Positions 40,801 through 49,770 of a stretch of 49,867 nucleotides of DNA are shown here, in pieces (position 1 is the first letter of the stretch; the number at the start of each line of letters is the position of its first letter). The notes below the pieces were generated by a model. It ran no database searches, was not told the origin of the DNA, and worked only from the letters and a program-made list of their open reading frames with translations. The position numbers and the translations under genes were made by a program. The DNA comes from JANXSS01 sp025356535 (lineage in GTDB: Bacteria > Pseudomonadota > Gammaproteobacteria > Burkholderiales > Burkholderiaceae_D): the NCBI GenBank assembly GCA_043762325.1, contig JAYUMU010000154.1:1-49867 (forward strand), given 5' to 3'.

Positions 40801-41604
40801 TCAGATGAACAGCTTACGCAGTTGCGATGACAACAGGTCGATGATGATCACGGTCGCCACGATTATCAGCAATACGGTACAGGTCTGCGCATACTGGAAG
40901 CCACGGATGACTTCCCAGAGGATCACGCCGATGCCGCCGGCGCCGACCATGCCCACCACTGTTGCCGAGCGCACGTTGGATTCGAACCGGTACAGGGCAT
41001 AGGAAATCCACAGCGGCATGACCTGCGGCAGCACGCCGAAGACGATTTCTTCCAGCACGTGCGCGCCGGTGGCGCGGATGCCTTCGACCGGTTGCGGATC
41101 GATCGCCTCGACCGCCTCGGAAAACAGCTTGGCCAGGATGCCGGTGGTGTGGACGAACAGCGCCAGCACGCCGGCAAACGGGCCCAGGCCGACAGCCACC
41201 ACGAACAGCATGGCGAAGACCATCTCGTTGATGGCGCGGGCCGCATCCATCAGGCGGCGCACCGGCTGGCTGATCCAGGCCGGCGCGATGTTGGCAGCGC
41301 ACAGCAGGCCGCACGGCACCGCGCAGATCACCGCCAGCACGGTGCCCCACAAGGCGATCTGCAACGTCACCAGCAATTCCTGCAGGTAGATGCGCCATTC
41401 CCTGAAATCCGGCGGAAAGAAGCTCGCTGCATAGGTGACCATGTTGCCGCTGTCACGCACCAGCTCCAGCGGCCGCATGTCGGCGCCCTGCCAGGAAGCC
41501 ATCAGCAGGATCGCCAGCAGGGCCCACGACAGCTGCCTGCCAAGCGCCGGTTTCGGTGGCGGCGGAAAGCTGTTTGCCAGCAGCGCCCGGGTTGCGGTTT
41601 GCAT
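40801..41604 (-). CDS. phnE: PhnE, phosphonate ABC permease
   Basis: Inner-membrane permease of 267 aa with about six spans. The family loop is VEGIRATGAHVLEEIVFGVLPQVMP and the C-terminal block is RSATVVGMVGAGGIGVIL. It follows phnD by 8 bp and precedes the HD-GNAT gene by 26 bp. It forms the phosphonate importer with PhnC and PhnD. Confidence 0.95.
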   Translation of the reverse strand: MQTATRALLANSFPPPPKPALGRQLSWALLAILLMASWQGADMRPLELVRDSGNMVTYAASFFPPDFREWRIYLQELLVTLQIALWGTVLAVICAVPCGLLCAANIAPAWISQPVRRLMDAARAINEMVFAMLFVVAVGLGPFAGVLALFVHTTGILAKLFSEAVEAIDPQPVEGIRATGAHVLEEIVFGVLPQVMPLWISYALYRFESNVRSATVVGMVGAGGIGVILWEVIRGFQYAQTCTVLLIIVATVIIIDLLSSQLRKLFI

Positions 41605-41612
41605 GATCGCCG

Positions 41613-42593
41613 TCAGGATCTTGCGACGTCGGCCAGCTTGCGGCTGATGTCGTCGAGCTTTGCCTTCTTTTCTTCGCCGGGCATGCCGGCGTCGGCTTCA
41701 AGCCTGGTCTTTTCCTTGAACAGTTCGAGCTGGCGGATCGGCTTGAGCTGCGCATTGCCCGATTCCTGGAAACTGCCCAGGGTCAGCTTGGCAAGGCTGG
41801 CTTTTTCCCGCGCCTGGGCGGCGCCCGGCTTGCCGTAGCCGACGAAAAAGGCCTTGATCCGGGCCTTCATGTCCGGCGCCAGGTCGCGACGCCAGACGAG
41901 CGGATCGGCGGCAATCAGGGGCGACTTCCAGATCTGCTTCAACTGGCTGGCGATCTCGGGCTGGCGCGCCGTGATGCGCTCGAGCGTATCGGAGCTGTGG
42001 ACGGCGGCGTCGACCTGCCTGTTGGCCACCGCCAGGATATTGGTTTCATGATTGGCGCCGCGGATGGTCTTGAAGGCGGTCTTCGGATTGATGTTGCGCT
42101 GGGCGAAGACGTAGTAGCTCGGCACCAGGAAGCCGGAGGTGGAGTTCGGGTCGCCGATTCCGAAGCTCAGGTTTTTCGCGTTCTTCAGCAGATCGTCGAC
42201 ATTGTTGTAGGGACTGTCTTTTGGGACGCTGATGTAGCTGTAATAACCGGTGGTGCCGTCGGCATTGACGGTCTGGGCGAACACTTCGCCATTGGCGCGA
42301 TCGACCGCTTCGATGGCCGATTTGTTGCCGAGCATGGCGAACTGGACCTTGTTGAAGCGCATCGCTTCGATCACGCCGGCATAGTCGGGCGCAAAAAACG
42401 CCGTGACCTTCACGCCGAGAGCGCGGCTGAGGTCGTCGAGGATCGGTTGCCAGTCCTGGCGCAGGTTCTGCGACGCTTCCGTGGAGATGATGCCGAAGTT
42501 CAGCGGCGCGGCCGCTTCCTGTGCCGCAGCCGAAAAGGGGACGACGGACGCGGCCAGGCCGATTGCCAGGGCAGATAGTAAGGATCGGTACAT
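41613..42593 (-). CDS. phnD: PhnD, phosphonate-binding periplasmic protein
   Basis: Solute-binding protein of 326 aa with signal peptide LLSALAIGLAASVVPFSAAAQ. Family blocks are PLNFGIISTEASQNLRQDW, VTAFFAPDYAGVIEAMRFNKVQFAMLG read in part, and GDPNSTSGFLVPSYYVF. It lies 75 bp after phnC. It delivers phosphonates to PhnCE. Confidence 0.95.
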   Translation of the reverse strand: MYRSLLSALAIGLAASVVPFSAAAQEAAAPLNFGIISTEASQNLRQDWQPILDDLSRALGVKVTAFFAPDYAGVIEAMRFNKVQFAMLGNKSAIEAVDRANGEVFAQTVNADGTTGYYSYISVPKDSPYNNVDDLLKNAKNLSFGIGDPNSTSGFLVPSYYVFAQRNINPKTAFKTIRGANHETNILAVANRQVDAAVHSSDTLERITARQPEIASQLKQIWKSPLIAADPLVWRRDLAPDMKARIKAFFVGYGKPGAAQAREKASLAKLTLGSFQESGNAQLKPIRQLELFKEKTRLEADAGMPGEEKKAKLDDISRKLADVARS

Positions 42594-42668
42594 GATGGAA
42601 GGACTCCGGAGTGGATGAAGGGGAACGGCGCGAATGGGCGATGCGGTGGTCGGCCGGGCCGGGCGGCG

Positions 42669-43520
42669 TCAGGCGGCCGCTGCAAAGGACGGCTGCAGGC
42701 GCGGCGACGCGATCGTGGCGCCAGCGGGTGCGGCAGGCGTCGCCGGCACGGTCTGCAGCAGCTCGGCGGCGTCCGCGCCGTACAGTTCATGCAGCATGGC
42801 AGGCGTGAGGGCTGCGGTCGGCCCGTCGTAGACCACCTTGCCATGGCTGAGCGCCACCGTGCGCGGGCAGAAGCACTGGGCAAATTCGACCTGGTGCAGC
42901 GAGACCATGACGGTGGTGCCGTCTTCGCGGTTGAGATCGGCCAGCGTCTGCATCACGCGCCGTGCCGATTCCGGATCGAGCGAGGCGATCGGTTCATCGG
43001 CCAGGATGATGGCCGCCTTCTGCACGATCGCGCGCGCGATCGCGGCCCGTTGCTGCTGGCCGCCGGAGAGTGCCGAGACCCGCTTGTAGGCATGATGGGC
43101 GATGCCGACCCGGGCCAGCGCTTCGAGGCCGCGCTGGCGTTCGGCCGCCGTGAAGATGCGCAGGCAGCTGCGCCACAGCGGCATGCGCGACAAGCCGCCC
43201 GAGAGCACGTTGGTCAGTACCGGCAGGCGGCCGACGAGATTGAATTGCTGGAAGATGAAACCGACGTTGGCGCGGATGGCGCGGATGTTGCGGCTGACCC
43301 TGCCGCCGTTTTGCACCGCGAGCGTGCCGACCATGATGCTGCCGCTGGTGGCGTCGCCCGCCATCAGGCCCGAGACATGGCGCAGCAATGTCGACTTGCC
43401 GGAGCCGGAAGCGCCGATCAGGGCGACCATTTCGCCGGGCGCCAGGCGCAGGCTGACGCCATCGAGCGCCTGGAAACCGCCGCTGAAGGTCTTCGACAGG
43501 GAATGGATTTCGATGGTCAT
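42669..43520 (-). CDS. phnC: PhnC, phosphonate ABC ATPase
   Basis: ATPase of 283 aa. Walker A is GASGSGKST, the signature LSGGQQQRAAIARA and Walker B IILADEPIASLD. ATG 43520 is chosen over GTG 43529. AAGG lies upstream. The C-terminal ~25 residues are Ala/Pro-rich beyond the family core. It heads the leftward phnCDE-HD/GNAT operon, with a weak Pho box at 43604-43621. Confidence 0.95.
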   Translation of the reverse strand: MTIEIHSLSKTFSGGFQALDGVSLRLAPGEMVALIGASGSGKSTLLRHVSGLMAGDATSGSIMVGTLAVQNGGRVSRNIRAIRANVGFIFQQFNLVGRLPVLTNVLSGGLSRMPLWRSCLRIFTAAERQRGLEALARVGIAHHAYKRVSALSGGQQQRAAIARAIVQKAAIILADEPIASLDPESARRVMQTLADLNREDGTTVMVSLHQVEFAQCFCPRTVALSHGKVVYDGPTAALTPAMLHELYGADAAELLQTVPATPAAPAGATIASPRLQPSFAAAA

Positions 43521-43603
43521 GCTGCGCACCTTGCAAGGACGGCATCAAAGCGCCGGATTGCTCGCAGTATCCGGCTCAAACATTTCAGGGATATGAACAC
43601 CGG

Positions 43604-43621
43604 ATGACGGCCCGATGACAT
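43604..43621 (-). promoter_or_regulatory. Candidate Pho box upstream of phnC
   Basis: Minus-strand ATGTCATCGGGCCGTCAT has two GTCA half sites 11 bp apart and about 12 of 18 consensus positions. TATCCC lies 10 bp downstream as a weak -10. The start would be ~60 nt before ATG 43520. Confidence 0.4.
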
Positions 43622-43723
43622 GGCCATTTTTTTGGCCGGCTTGCTGTCGTCCAGAACCAGCAGGCAGCGGTTCGAAGTGCGCGCTCGCGCGGGGCGTCTT
43701 CCCCGGCGGCGCTCGTTTGTTTC

Positions 43724-43757
43724 CTGTCATCAACACGTCATTCGTCGCTGTCACAAT
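43724..43757 (+). promoter_or_regulatory. Pho-box promoter upstream of the GGDEF-EAL gene
   Basis: CTGTCATCAACACGTCAT (43724-43741) keeps a perfect first half and a GTCAT second half 11 bp on. After 10 bp, CACAAT (43752-43757) serves as -10. Expected start near 43764, about 70 nt before ATG 43835. Confidence 0.5.
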
Positions 43758-43834
43758 CGCGCTTTCAATCAAATCGTGATGCAGCTTGCCTGGCCGTGAT
43801 CGGCGCGGTGCAGCGCTGTCATGCCCGCCGCGCC

Positions 43835-46534
43835 ATGTTCAATGCAATCACCATGTCGTGCCTGAAGACCCTGCGCTCGGGCGAGCGCTTCAAGCTGCTG
43901 ATGTGGCCGCTGCTGGCATTGAGCATCGTGCTTGCCATCTGGGCCGCCGTTGCCTTTCGCAACGGCACCGATCGTGCGGCGGCCGAGCGCATCGCCTTGC
44001 GTGACGCAGCATCGCATGCCCATTCGTACGAACAGTTCCTGACGCGCTCGGTCAGCCAGATGGACCACGTGACGATGCAGCTGAAATACGACTGGGAACA
44101 ATCGCGCGGCAAGTTCCGGTTCGAGGATCTGGTACGCCAGGGCATGTTCAGCGACGTCGCCTTCATCTCTGCGAGCATCTACGACAGCAATGGCGTGCGG
44201 CGGACGACGACGCGGGCCGCGGAAGCACCGCAAACACTCGTGCATTCCGACATTCTCGCCTTCCACAAGAATAACAATTCGACCGCCCTGCGCATGAGCC
44301 TGGAGAGCCGGGCACGGGAAGCCGGACAGCTGCAGTTCAGCCGGCGCCTCGATGATCGCGACGACAATTTCGACGGCGTCGTCGTGATGGTCGTCGATGC
44401 CGCCTATTTCACGACCTTCTATAACGTCGAAAGCCTGGGCACCGCCGGCTTCGTGGCCATGCTCGCGGCCGACGGCGAGGGCCAGATTCAAAAAGCCGGA
44501 CCGGCCATTTCAACGGTACCGGACCTGTTGCAGATGCCCGGCGCGTTCGTCGAACAGGACCAGAATGCCGTCCTGCAGGCGGGCGACCGGTTTCGTGACG
44601 GTCAGCCCCGCATACTTGCCTGGCACCGCTCCCGGACCTATCCGTTCGTATCGGTGGTCGGCCTGTCCTACGCCGAAATGATTGCCGCAACCGAGCAGTC
44701 CCATCGCGATCGCGTCTTCAATGCGATGCTGGCATCGGTGGCGCTGGCCGCCTTTGCACTGGTGGCGACCTACCTGTCCTATCGGCTCCTGGTGCGCCAG
44801 GATGAAAAGGAAGCGGTACGCCAGGCGTATCGCACCGCGACCGATCATGCGCACGACGGTTTCTACATGATCCATCCGGTATGCGACGACGCCGCGCGCA
44901 TCGTCGATTTTTCCATCGTCGACTGCAACGAGCGCGGTGCATCGTTCTACAACATGACGCGCAACACCATGATCGGCACCCGCCTGCTGGCGCTGGCCAG
45001 CCTGCGCGGCGATTCGGCCACCCTGTCGGAATTCGTGCAGGCCATGTCGGTGGCCCATTTCGAAGACGAGGTACAGATGCCGCGCGAGGCAGGCATCCGC
45101 ATCGAATGGGCGCGGCGCACCCTGGTGCGTGCCGGCGCCGGCCTTGCCGTGACGCTGCACGACATCAGCGGGCAGAAGCGTCACGAAAGCCAGTTGCAGC
45201 GCCTTGCCAACGAAGATGCCCTGACCGGCCTGCCCAACCGCTACTGGCTGTTGAATTACCTGCCGCAGGCCATCGACAGGGCCCGACGCAACTCTACCCT
45301 GTTCGCCCTGCTGTTCGTCGACCTGGACGGCTTCAAGCATGTCAACGATACCCAGGGTCATGCGGTGGGCGACGCACTGCTGGCAATCGCCGCCCAGCGG
45401 CTGCGCGCCCTGCTGCGGCCGTGCGACAGCGTCGTGCGCTTCGGCGGCGACGAATTCATCGTGCTGCTCGATCCGCTCGACCAGGCCGACCAGGTCGCGC
45501 ATGTCGCGCAGCGCCTGCTCGATACGTTCAACGTACCGTTCGAGGTCGGCACCGAAATCCAGCAGGTCGGCGCCTCGGTCGGCATCAGTCGCTTCCCGCG
45601 TGACGGCGCCGATGCGATGACGCTCATCAAGCACAGCGACATTGCCATGTATGCCGGCAAAAGCGAGGGCAAGGGGCAGTTCCGCTTCTATCAGCCGTTG
45701 CTCTACGAGCGGCTGCGGGCGAAGTCGCAGGACCGGCAGGAACTGCTGGAAGCAATCGAGCAGGACCAGCTGCTGCTGCATTTCCAGCCGCGCGTCGACA
45801 CCATGACCGGCCAGTTGCGCAGCATGGAAGCACTGGTGCGCTGGCTCCATCCGAAGCGCGGGCTGGTTCCACCGCTTGAATTCATACCGCTGGCCGAAAG
45901 CAGCGGCCTGATCGCGCAGCTTGGCGAAATCGTCATGCAAAAGGCTTGCCGCCAGATCGCCCGGTGGCGTGAAGCCGGTCTGCCGCTGGTGCCGGTATCG
46001 ATCAACGTATCGCCGAAGCAGTTCAGCCAGGGCCAGGTGCATCGGCAGCTTGCGGCATGCCTGGCTGCATGGCGCGTTTCACCGACCCTGGTGGAAGTCG
46101 AGATCACGGAATCGGCCATGATGGGCGAGCAGGCGGAAGTACTGGCCGAACTCTCGGCCATTCGCGCACTCGGCGTCAAGCTGCACATCGACGACTTCGG
46201 CACCGGTTATTCGTCGCTGTCGCAATTGCAGAAACTGAAGATGGATGTCCTCAAAGTCGACCGCGCCTTCACCCTCGAACTGGGCAACTCCAAGGACGGC
46301 AAGATATTTTTCCAGGCGATCGTCTCGATGGCGCATGCGCTGGGCATGACCGTGGTGGCCGAAGGCGTTGAAACGGCCGCCCAGCTGGCGATCCTGCAGA
46401 CACTGTCATGCAATGAAATCCAGGGTTACCTGATCTCGCGGCCGGTGCCGGCCGACGAGATGGCATCGATGCTGGGGCGCCGCTTCCTGTTTCCGGCCTT
46501 GCTACCCGCCCCGCTTCCCGCCCTGCTCGAGTGA
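43835..46534 (+). CDS. Membrane GGDEF-EAL c-di-GMP enzyme
   Basis: About 899 aa from ATG 43835; starts at 43796 or 43853 are possible. A first membrane span (FKLLMWPLLALSIVLAIWAAVAF) and a second (VALAAFALVATYLSYRLL) enclose a ~270-residue periplasmic sensor resembling Cache/CHASE-type domains. A PAS-like segment follows, then GGDEF with intact RFGGDEF and DLDGFKHVNDTQGH. The EAL domain has intact MEALVRW, ITESAMMG and DDFGTGYSS. Both activities are possible, with net output unknown. It stands behind a Pho-box promoter and ends against phoU. Confidence 0.92.
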   Translation: MFNAITMSCLKTLRSGERFKLLMWPLLALSIVLAIWAAVAFRNGTDRAAAERIALRDAASHAHSYEQFLTRSVSQMDHVTMQLKYDWEQSRGKFRFEDLVRQGMFSDVAFISASIYDSNGVRRTTTRAAEAPQTLVHSDILAFHKNNNSTALRMSLESRAREAGQLQFSRRLDDRDDNFDGVVVMVVDAAYFTTFYNVESLGTAGFVAMLAADGEGQIQKAGPAISTVPDLLQMPGAFVEQDQNAVLQAGDRFRDGQPRILAWHRSRTYPFVSVVGLSYAEMIAATEQSHRDRVFNAMLASVALAAFALVATYLSYRLLVRQDEKEAVRQAYRTATDHAHDGFYMIHPVCDDAARIVDFSIVDCNERGASFYNMTRNTMIGTRLLALASLRGDSATLSEFVQAMSVAHFEDEVQMPREAGIRIEWARRTLVRAGAGLAVTLHDISGQKRHESQLQRLANEDALTGLPNRYWLLNYLPQAIDRARRNSTLFALLFVDLDGFKHVNDTQGHAVGDALLAIAAQRLRALLRPCDSVVRFGGDEFIVLLDPLDQADQVAHVAQRLLDTFNVPFEVGTEIQQVGASVGISRFPRDGADAMTLIKHSDIAMYAGKSEGKGQFRFYQPLLYERLRAKSQDRQELLEAIEQDQLLLHFQPRVDTMTGQLRSMEALVRWLHPKRGLVPPLEFIPLAESSGLIAQLGEIVMQKACRQIARWREAGLPLVPVSINVSPKQFSQGQVHRQLAACLAAWRVSPTLVEVEITESAMMGEQAEVLAELSAIRALGVKLHIDDFGTGYSSLSQLQKLKMDVLKVDRAFTLELGNSKDGKIFFQAIVSMAHALGMTVVAEGVETAAQLAILQTLSCNEIQGYLISRPVPADEMASMLGRRFLFPALLPAPLPALLE

Positions 46535-46535
46535 T

Positions 46536-47267
46536 TCAGGAGGCGTTGCCTGCGTCGTTGTGCAGTCCCGGTTCGGCCAGTTTCAGGATCGCGTAATCGG
46601 TGTGCCGGATATCCTTTCCCTCGACGACGAAGACGACATATTCGGCGATGTTTTTCGCATGGTCGCCGATGCGCTCGATTGCCTTGGCAACCCACAGCGT
46701 GTCGAGCGCCACGGAAATCGTGCGCGGATCTTCCATCATGAACGTGATCAGGTTGCGCATGATCGAGCGGAATTCATGGTCGATCAATGCGTCCTGCGCA
46801 ATGAGGCGCATCGCATGATTTTCATCGAGGCGGGCGAACGCATCGAGCGCGTCATGCAGCATGCCCCGGGCGCTGTTGGCGATGATGCGCACGGTCTCGT
46901 AGTGATTCAGGCCGCCCGGCCCGCGCTCCTGGATGCTCTTGGCCGCCCGCGCGATCTTGGTGGCTTCGTCGCCGATGCGCTCGAGGTCAGTGATTACCTT
47001 GATGGTGGCCATGACGGTGCGCAGATCATTGGCGGTCGGCTGGCGCCGCACGATCAGGTGGCTGCAGGTCTCGTCGAGCGACACCTCCAGGCGGTTGACA
47101 TGCTCGTCGTCGCCGATGACCTTCTCGGCGGCGGCCACGTCGCCGGTACGAAAACACGTCATCGCCTCGTGAAACTGCCGTTCGACGAGGCCGCCCATGA
47201 GCAACACCTTCGACCGGATCGCCTCGAGGTCGAGGTCATACTGTTTTGAAGAATGGACATCTGGCAT
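46536..47267 (-). CDS. phoU: PhoU, phosphate-signalling regulator
   Basis: A 243-residue all-helical protein with the two PhoU repeats; metal-site motifs are ERIGDEATKIA and ERIGDHAKNIAEY. It links the Pst transporter to the PhoR kinase and holds the Pho regulon off when phosphate is plentiful. ATG 47267 has AGGAG upstream; a GTG at 47270 is the alternative. No pst or phoBR gene adjoins it here. Its presence beside phn genes and Pho-type boxes fits a phosphate-control neighbourhood. Confidence 0.95.
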   Translation of the reverse strand: MPDVHSSKQYDLDLEAIRSKVLLMGGLVERQFHEAMTCFRTGDVAAAEKVIGDDEHVNRLEVSLDETCSHLIVRRQPTANDLRTVMATIKVITDLERIGDEATKIARAAKSIQERGPGGLNHYETVRIIANSARGMLHDALDAFARLDENHAMRLIAQDALIDHEFRSIMRNLITFMMEDPRTISVALDTLWVAKAIERIGDHAKNIAEYVVFVVEGKDIRHTDYAILKLAEPGLHNDAGNAS

Positions 47268-47270
47268 CAC

Positions 47271-47955
47271 AGCTCCTGGATTTATGCGTTAAAAGCAAGA
47301 AGCAATCGTCGAACAGCCCGTTGAGGTTGCTCCCTGCTCGCTTGGATGCTTGCGCTAGTCTGTGGTTGCCACGGCTTGCCGACACCGCTTGACCTGACAT
47401 TACACTCAAGGAACGATCATGCGCTGCATGGAAAACGGCCAGGATACGTTCATGGAGGCGTCCTCGCTGCAGGACGCACCGGCGGCAAGCGGATTGTCCG
47501 GGCGATAGAGGTGCGAGTCGCCGTTCAACGGCAGTACCGGTCAGCCAGTGCGTCGGTGCCGGCAAGTGTCAGGGCGCCCGGCAGGAGCGATGCGGTGATC
47601 TCGTTCACGAAGATTTCTCCACGGATTAAAGCGCCGAGCAAGCGTGGTCACTGCAGGCCTCTGCCCGGAATTATCGGCGGCGTTGATGACCACTTCATGA
47701 CCTGCGCCCGTCCTCCCGCCTTTGCCTGCCCGGCAAGGCCGTGTCGGCGGTGCGTGCCGCTGGCGTTGAGATCGCCTGCATGGTCGAGCCCAGGCACGGT
47801 CCTGCACGCCGCCATCGGCAATATCGGAACTGGCGAATCACTCGAGGAAAAAACTTGAGCATTGATATTGCCATTTTATCAACTTTAAAACTTATGCTAC
47901 CGGTCCCGTTCGCTTACCCGGGCAGTAGCGATGCCTGACTTTTTAAAAGGAAAAC
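47271..47955. other. Long intergenic region with no convincing gene
   Basis: I see no frame with protein-like composition, no RNA gene and no clear repeat. An open frame at 47346-47858 lacks a ribosome site and family features. The right end holds the probable promoter of the next gene. Confidence 0.5.
47862..47890 (+). promoter_or_regulatory. Candidate sigma-70 promoter for the 47956 gene
   Basis: TTGATA (47862-47867) and TTAAAA (47885-47890) are 17 bp apart in an AT-rich patch that contrasts with the GC-rich surroundings. The start would be ~60 nt before ATG 47956. Confidence 0.35.
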
Positions 47956-48588
47956 ATGAAGCTCTCGAATCTTTCGAAATTTGCAACCGGCGCAGTGGCG
48001 TTGGCAGCGCTGCCTGGCGCGGGCTCCGAGTCCTCACCCGGCCAGCCGGGCTTGGGTGACGCAGGGACAGATAGCGCACGTGCGCGCAGTAATTTGCGGG
48101 GCGTACTCAAAAGGACGCTGAGATCCGGCAACGGATTCGGGTCAAGCCACACCAGTGACGGTTGCCGGGCACGCGTCAAGGAGCGGCAGAACAGTGAGGC
48201 TGTCTATACCGTGGTCAGCGCCAGCCGGGATGTCTGTCCGAAGTGGATCGGCGACGTGAGCGCCGAATGTCCAGGCACCGAGACACTGTCGCCTTCCGAA
48301 AATTTTGCCAGCAGCTTCACCATCCCGGACGATGTCCTGACATCCTCCCTGGATCCGGTACTCAACGGCTGGGTATCGGCTGAAGGCAAGGGCAACAGTA
48401 CGATTGCGGACTGTGTTGCGCAAAAATTCGATCACATCGTCAATGAATTCCAGGACGATCCGATCTACAAGGTCAAACTGGGGCTTGCGGTTGGCATTCC
48501 AGCCGTGGTGGTGGCAGCCCTGGGAGTCTACGCCGCGTCGCTGTGCATCAAGCGCTGCACGTCGACGATTACGCCGCAGCCAACCTGA
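47956..48588 (+). CDS. Unrecognised secreted or membrane-anchored protein
   Basis: A 210-residue protein with AAAAGGA before ATG 47956. The N-terminus has a weak signal-like stretch (FATGAVALAALPGAGS). Several cysteines (residues ~69-118) may form disulfides. A hydrophobic segment near the C-terminus (LAVGIPAVVVAALGVYAASLC) is followed by a short basic tail, as in a tail anchor. Codon use is less GC-biased than in neighbours, and it stands alone between non-coding regions. I do not recognise the family and assign no function. Confidence 0.6.
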   Translation: MKLSNLSKFATGAVALAALPGAGSESSPGQPGLGDAGTDSARARSNLRGVLKRTLRSGNGFGSSHTSDGCRARVKERQNSEAVYTVVSASRDVCPKWIGDVSAECPGTETLSPSENFASSFTIPDDVLTSSLDPVLNGWVSAEGKGNSTIADCVAQKFDHIVNEFQDDPIYKVKLGLAVGIPAVVVAALGVYAASLCIKRCTSTITPQPT

Positions 48589-48729
48589 GCGTGCCGGGTC
48601 AAAAGCAGGATGCGCAACCCCTGCCCGGACCGGCGCCTCGCAAACGGACGGCGGGCACTGCCCGCGCCCGCAGCCGGGCAGAGCGGATACGGATCAGTGC
48701 ACCGGCAGGCATCCGTTGATTCGACGCGC

Positions 48730-49372
48730 TTAACCCTGCTTGGAACGACGATGCAGGTGAAACGCTATCAGGCCCAAGCCGATCAATGCCAGCGGCGCAG
48801 GCTCAGGAACATCGTTCGACGGCGTAGCGTCATCAAGATAGAAAGCCAGGGAGGCGTTGACGGCAGAGCCGTAAGACCGGGCATTGCCACCGTTGCTCGA
48901 TGTCACCCACCATGGCGATGGGCCTCCCGCGCCGCCCAGCGCCAGCCAGTACGTGGTATCGGCATCAGCCGAAAATGCGTTGGCCAGGTCAAACTGGATC
49001 AGCTTGGTGTTCTGCGCACCGCAGCACCATGCGTAGTCGCCTGCCAGTTCGGTAACGTTCACTCCCTGGCCGGAGACAATCAGCGCGCCCGGATTGCCGC
49101 CCGCATCGGCGAGAAAAGCGTAGCTGATTTGCTGATCCCAGTCAGCGGTGCCGTTGTAATTGTTGAAGTAGAAGCCGACGGCGAATTTGTGCGGAAGCAC
49201 TCAAGCGAAAATCATCTGCGGTCATTTCGGCACTCTGATTGACTGCGCCGCCGATGGCATAGCCGTTGTACGACGAGGCTGTGCCGTTGTCAAACAGGGG
49301 ATCGGCGTAACTGGACGCAGCAAACAGCGTGGCGATGAATAGTGCGGCAATCTTTTTCATGGTGACGGTCAT
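48730..49372 (-). pseudogene. PEP-CTERM exosortase-target protein with a frameshift
   Basis: The 5' part (from ATG 49372, AAGGAG upstream) gives a signal peptide (ALFIATLFAASSYA) and a mature start DPLFDNGTASSYNGYAIGG. It runs on to ADDFRLSASAQIR and then leaves frame. The second frame continues as AVGFYFNNYNGTADWD and ends with a VPEPAPLALIGLGLIAFH sorting signal and basic tail RRSKQG. One inserted base near 49160-49170 would join them. The intact protein would be ~213 aa, exported and processed by exosortase. Either a real lesion or a sequencing error. Confidence 0.8.
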
Positions 49373-49420
49373 GTTTTTCTCCTTGGAATGTTTTTGTGAT
49401 CTTGCTTGCACTTACCCCTA

Positions 49421-49437
49421 GGCAATGATCGTGCCAC
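49421..49437 (-). promoter_or_regulatory. Near-perfect sigma-54 promoter for the PEP-CTERM gene
   Basis: Minus-strand GTGGCACGATCATTGCC matches TGGCACG-N4-TTGCW at all fixed positions but the last. GG is at 49435-49434 and GC at 49423-49422. The start near 49410 gives a ~38-nt leader to ATG 49372. PEP-CTERM genes are known to be driven by the PrsK/PrsR-RpoN system. Confidence 0.8.
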
Positions 49438-49478
49438 AAACATTTATGTCTTGAAATCAACTAGTTGGCTCAATTAAC

Positions 49479-49508
49479 ATAATTTACATTGCATTAAATG
49501 TAAATTAT
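49479..49508. promoter_or_regulatory. Perfect 12-bp inverted repeat upstream of the sigma-54 promoter
   Basis: Arms ATAATTTACATT and AATGTAAATTAT flank 6 bases (GCATTA). The centre lies ~84 bp upstream of the predicted start, within the usual range for an activator site. It is very AT-rich. It could instead be a hairpin of an unrelated transcript. Confidence 0.5.
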
Positions 49509-49770
49509 TCCGACAACACGGGCCGCCAGCTCAGGAAAGCCAGGTCGGCGCGTGTCAACCTGCCGCCTTCAGCGTCGGCGCCCTGCCCGGCCGCTGCAGT
49601 CATCGACCTCGGCATGACAAGCACGTCGCTGCATGTGACGTCGCGCACAGCCTGATTTGCCAGGCCACGGGCGCCACGCTGTCGGATCGGATATCTAGCC
49701 GGCGAGTCATTTAAAAGCTTCGCGGATGCGACTGAAATACGTCCGGCAAGCGTCATGAAGCCGTCACACT
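49509..49770. other. Region without a convincing gene
   Basis: A minus-strand frame at 49505-49756 (83 codons) has no ribosome site and no recognisable family. I see nothing else here. Confidence 0.4.

Noticed and set aside
43620..43638. GGCCA-T6-TGGCC hairpin as a terminator
   Set aside because: Only 5-bp arms with the T-run inside the loop; it lies upstream of phnC and has no gene ending nearby.
47346..47858. 170-codon plus-strand frame
   Set aside because: No ribosome site, no recognisable fold, and its start lies in a region without coding signals.
49505..49756. 83-codon minus-strand frame
   Set aside because: No ribosome site or family features; it overlaps the AT-rich palindrome end.
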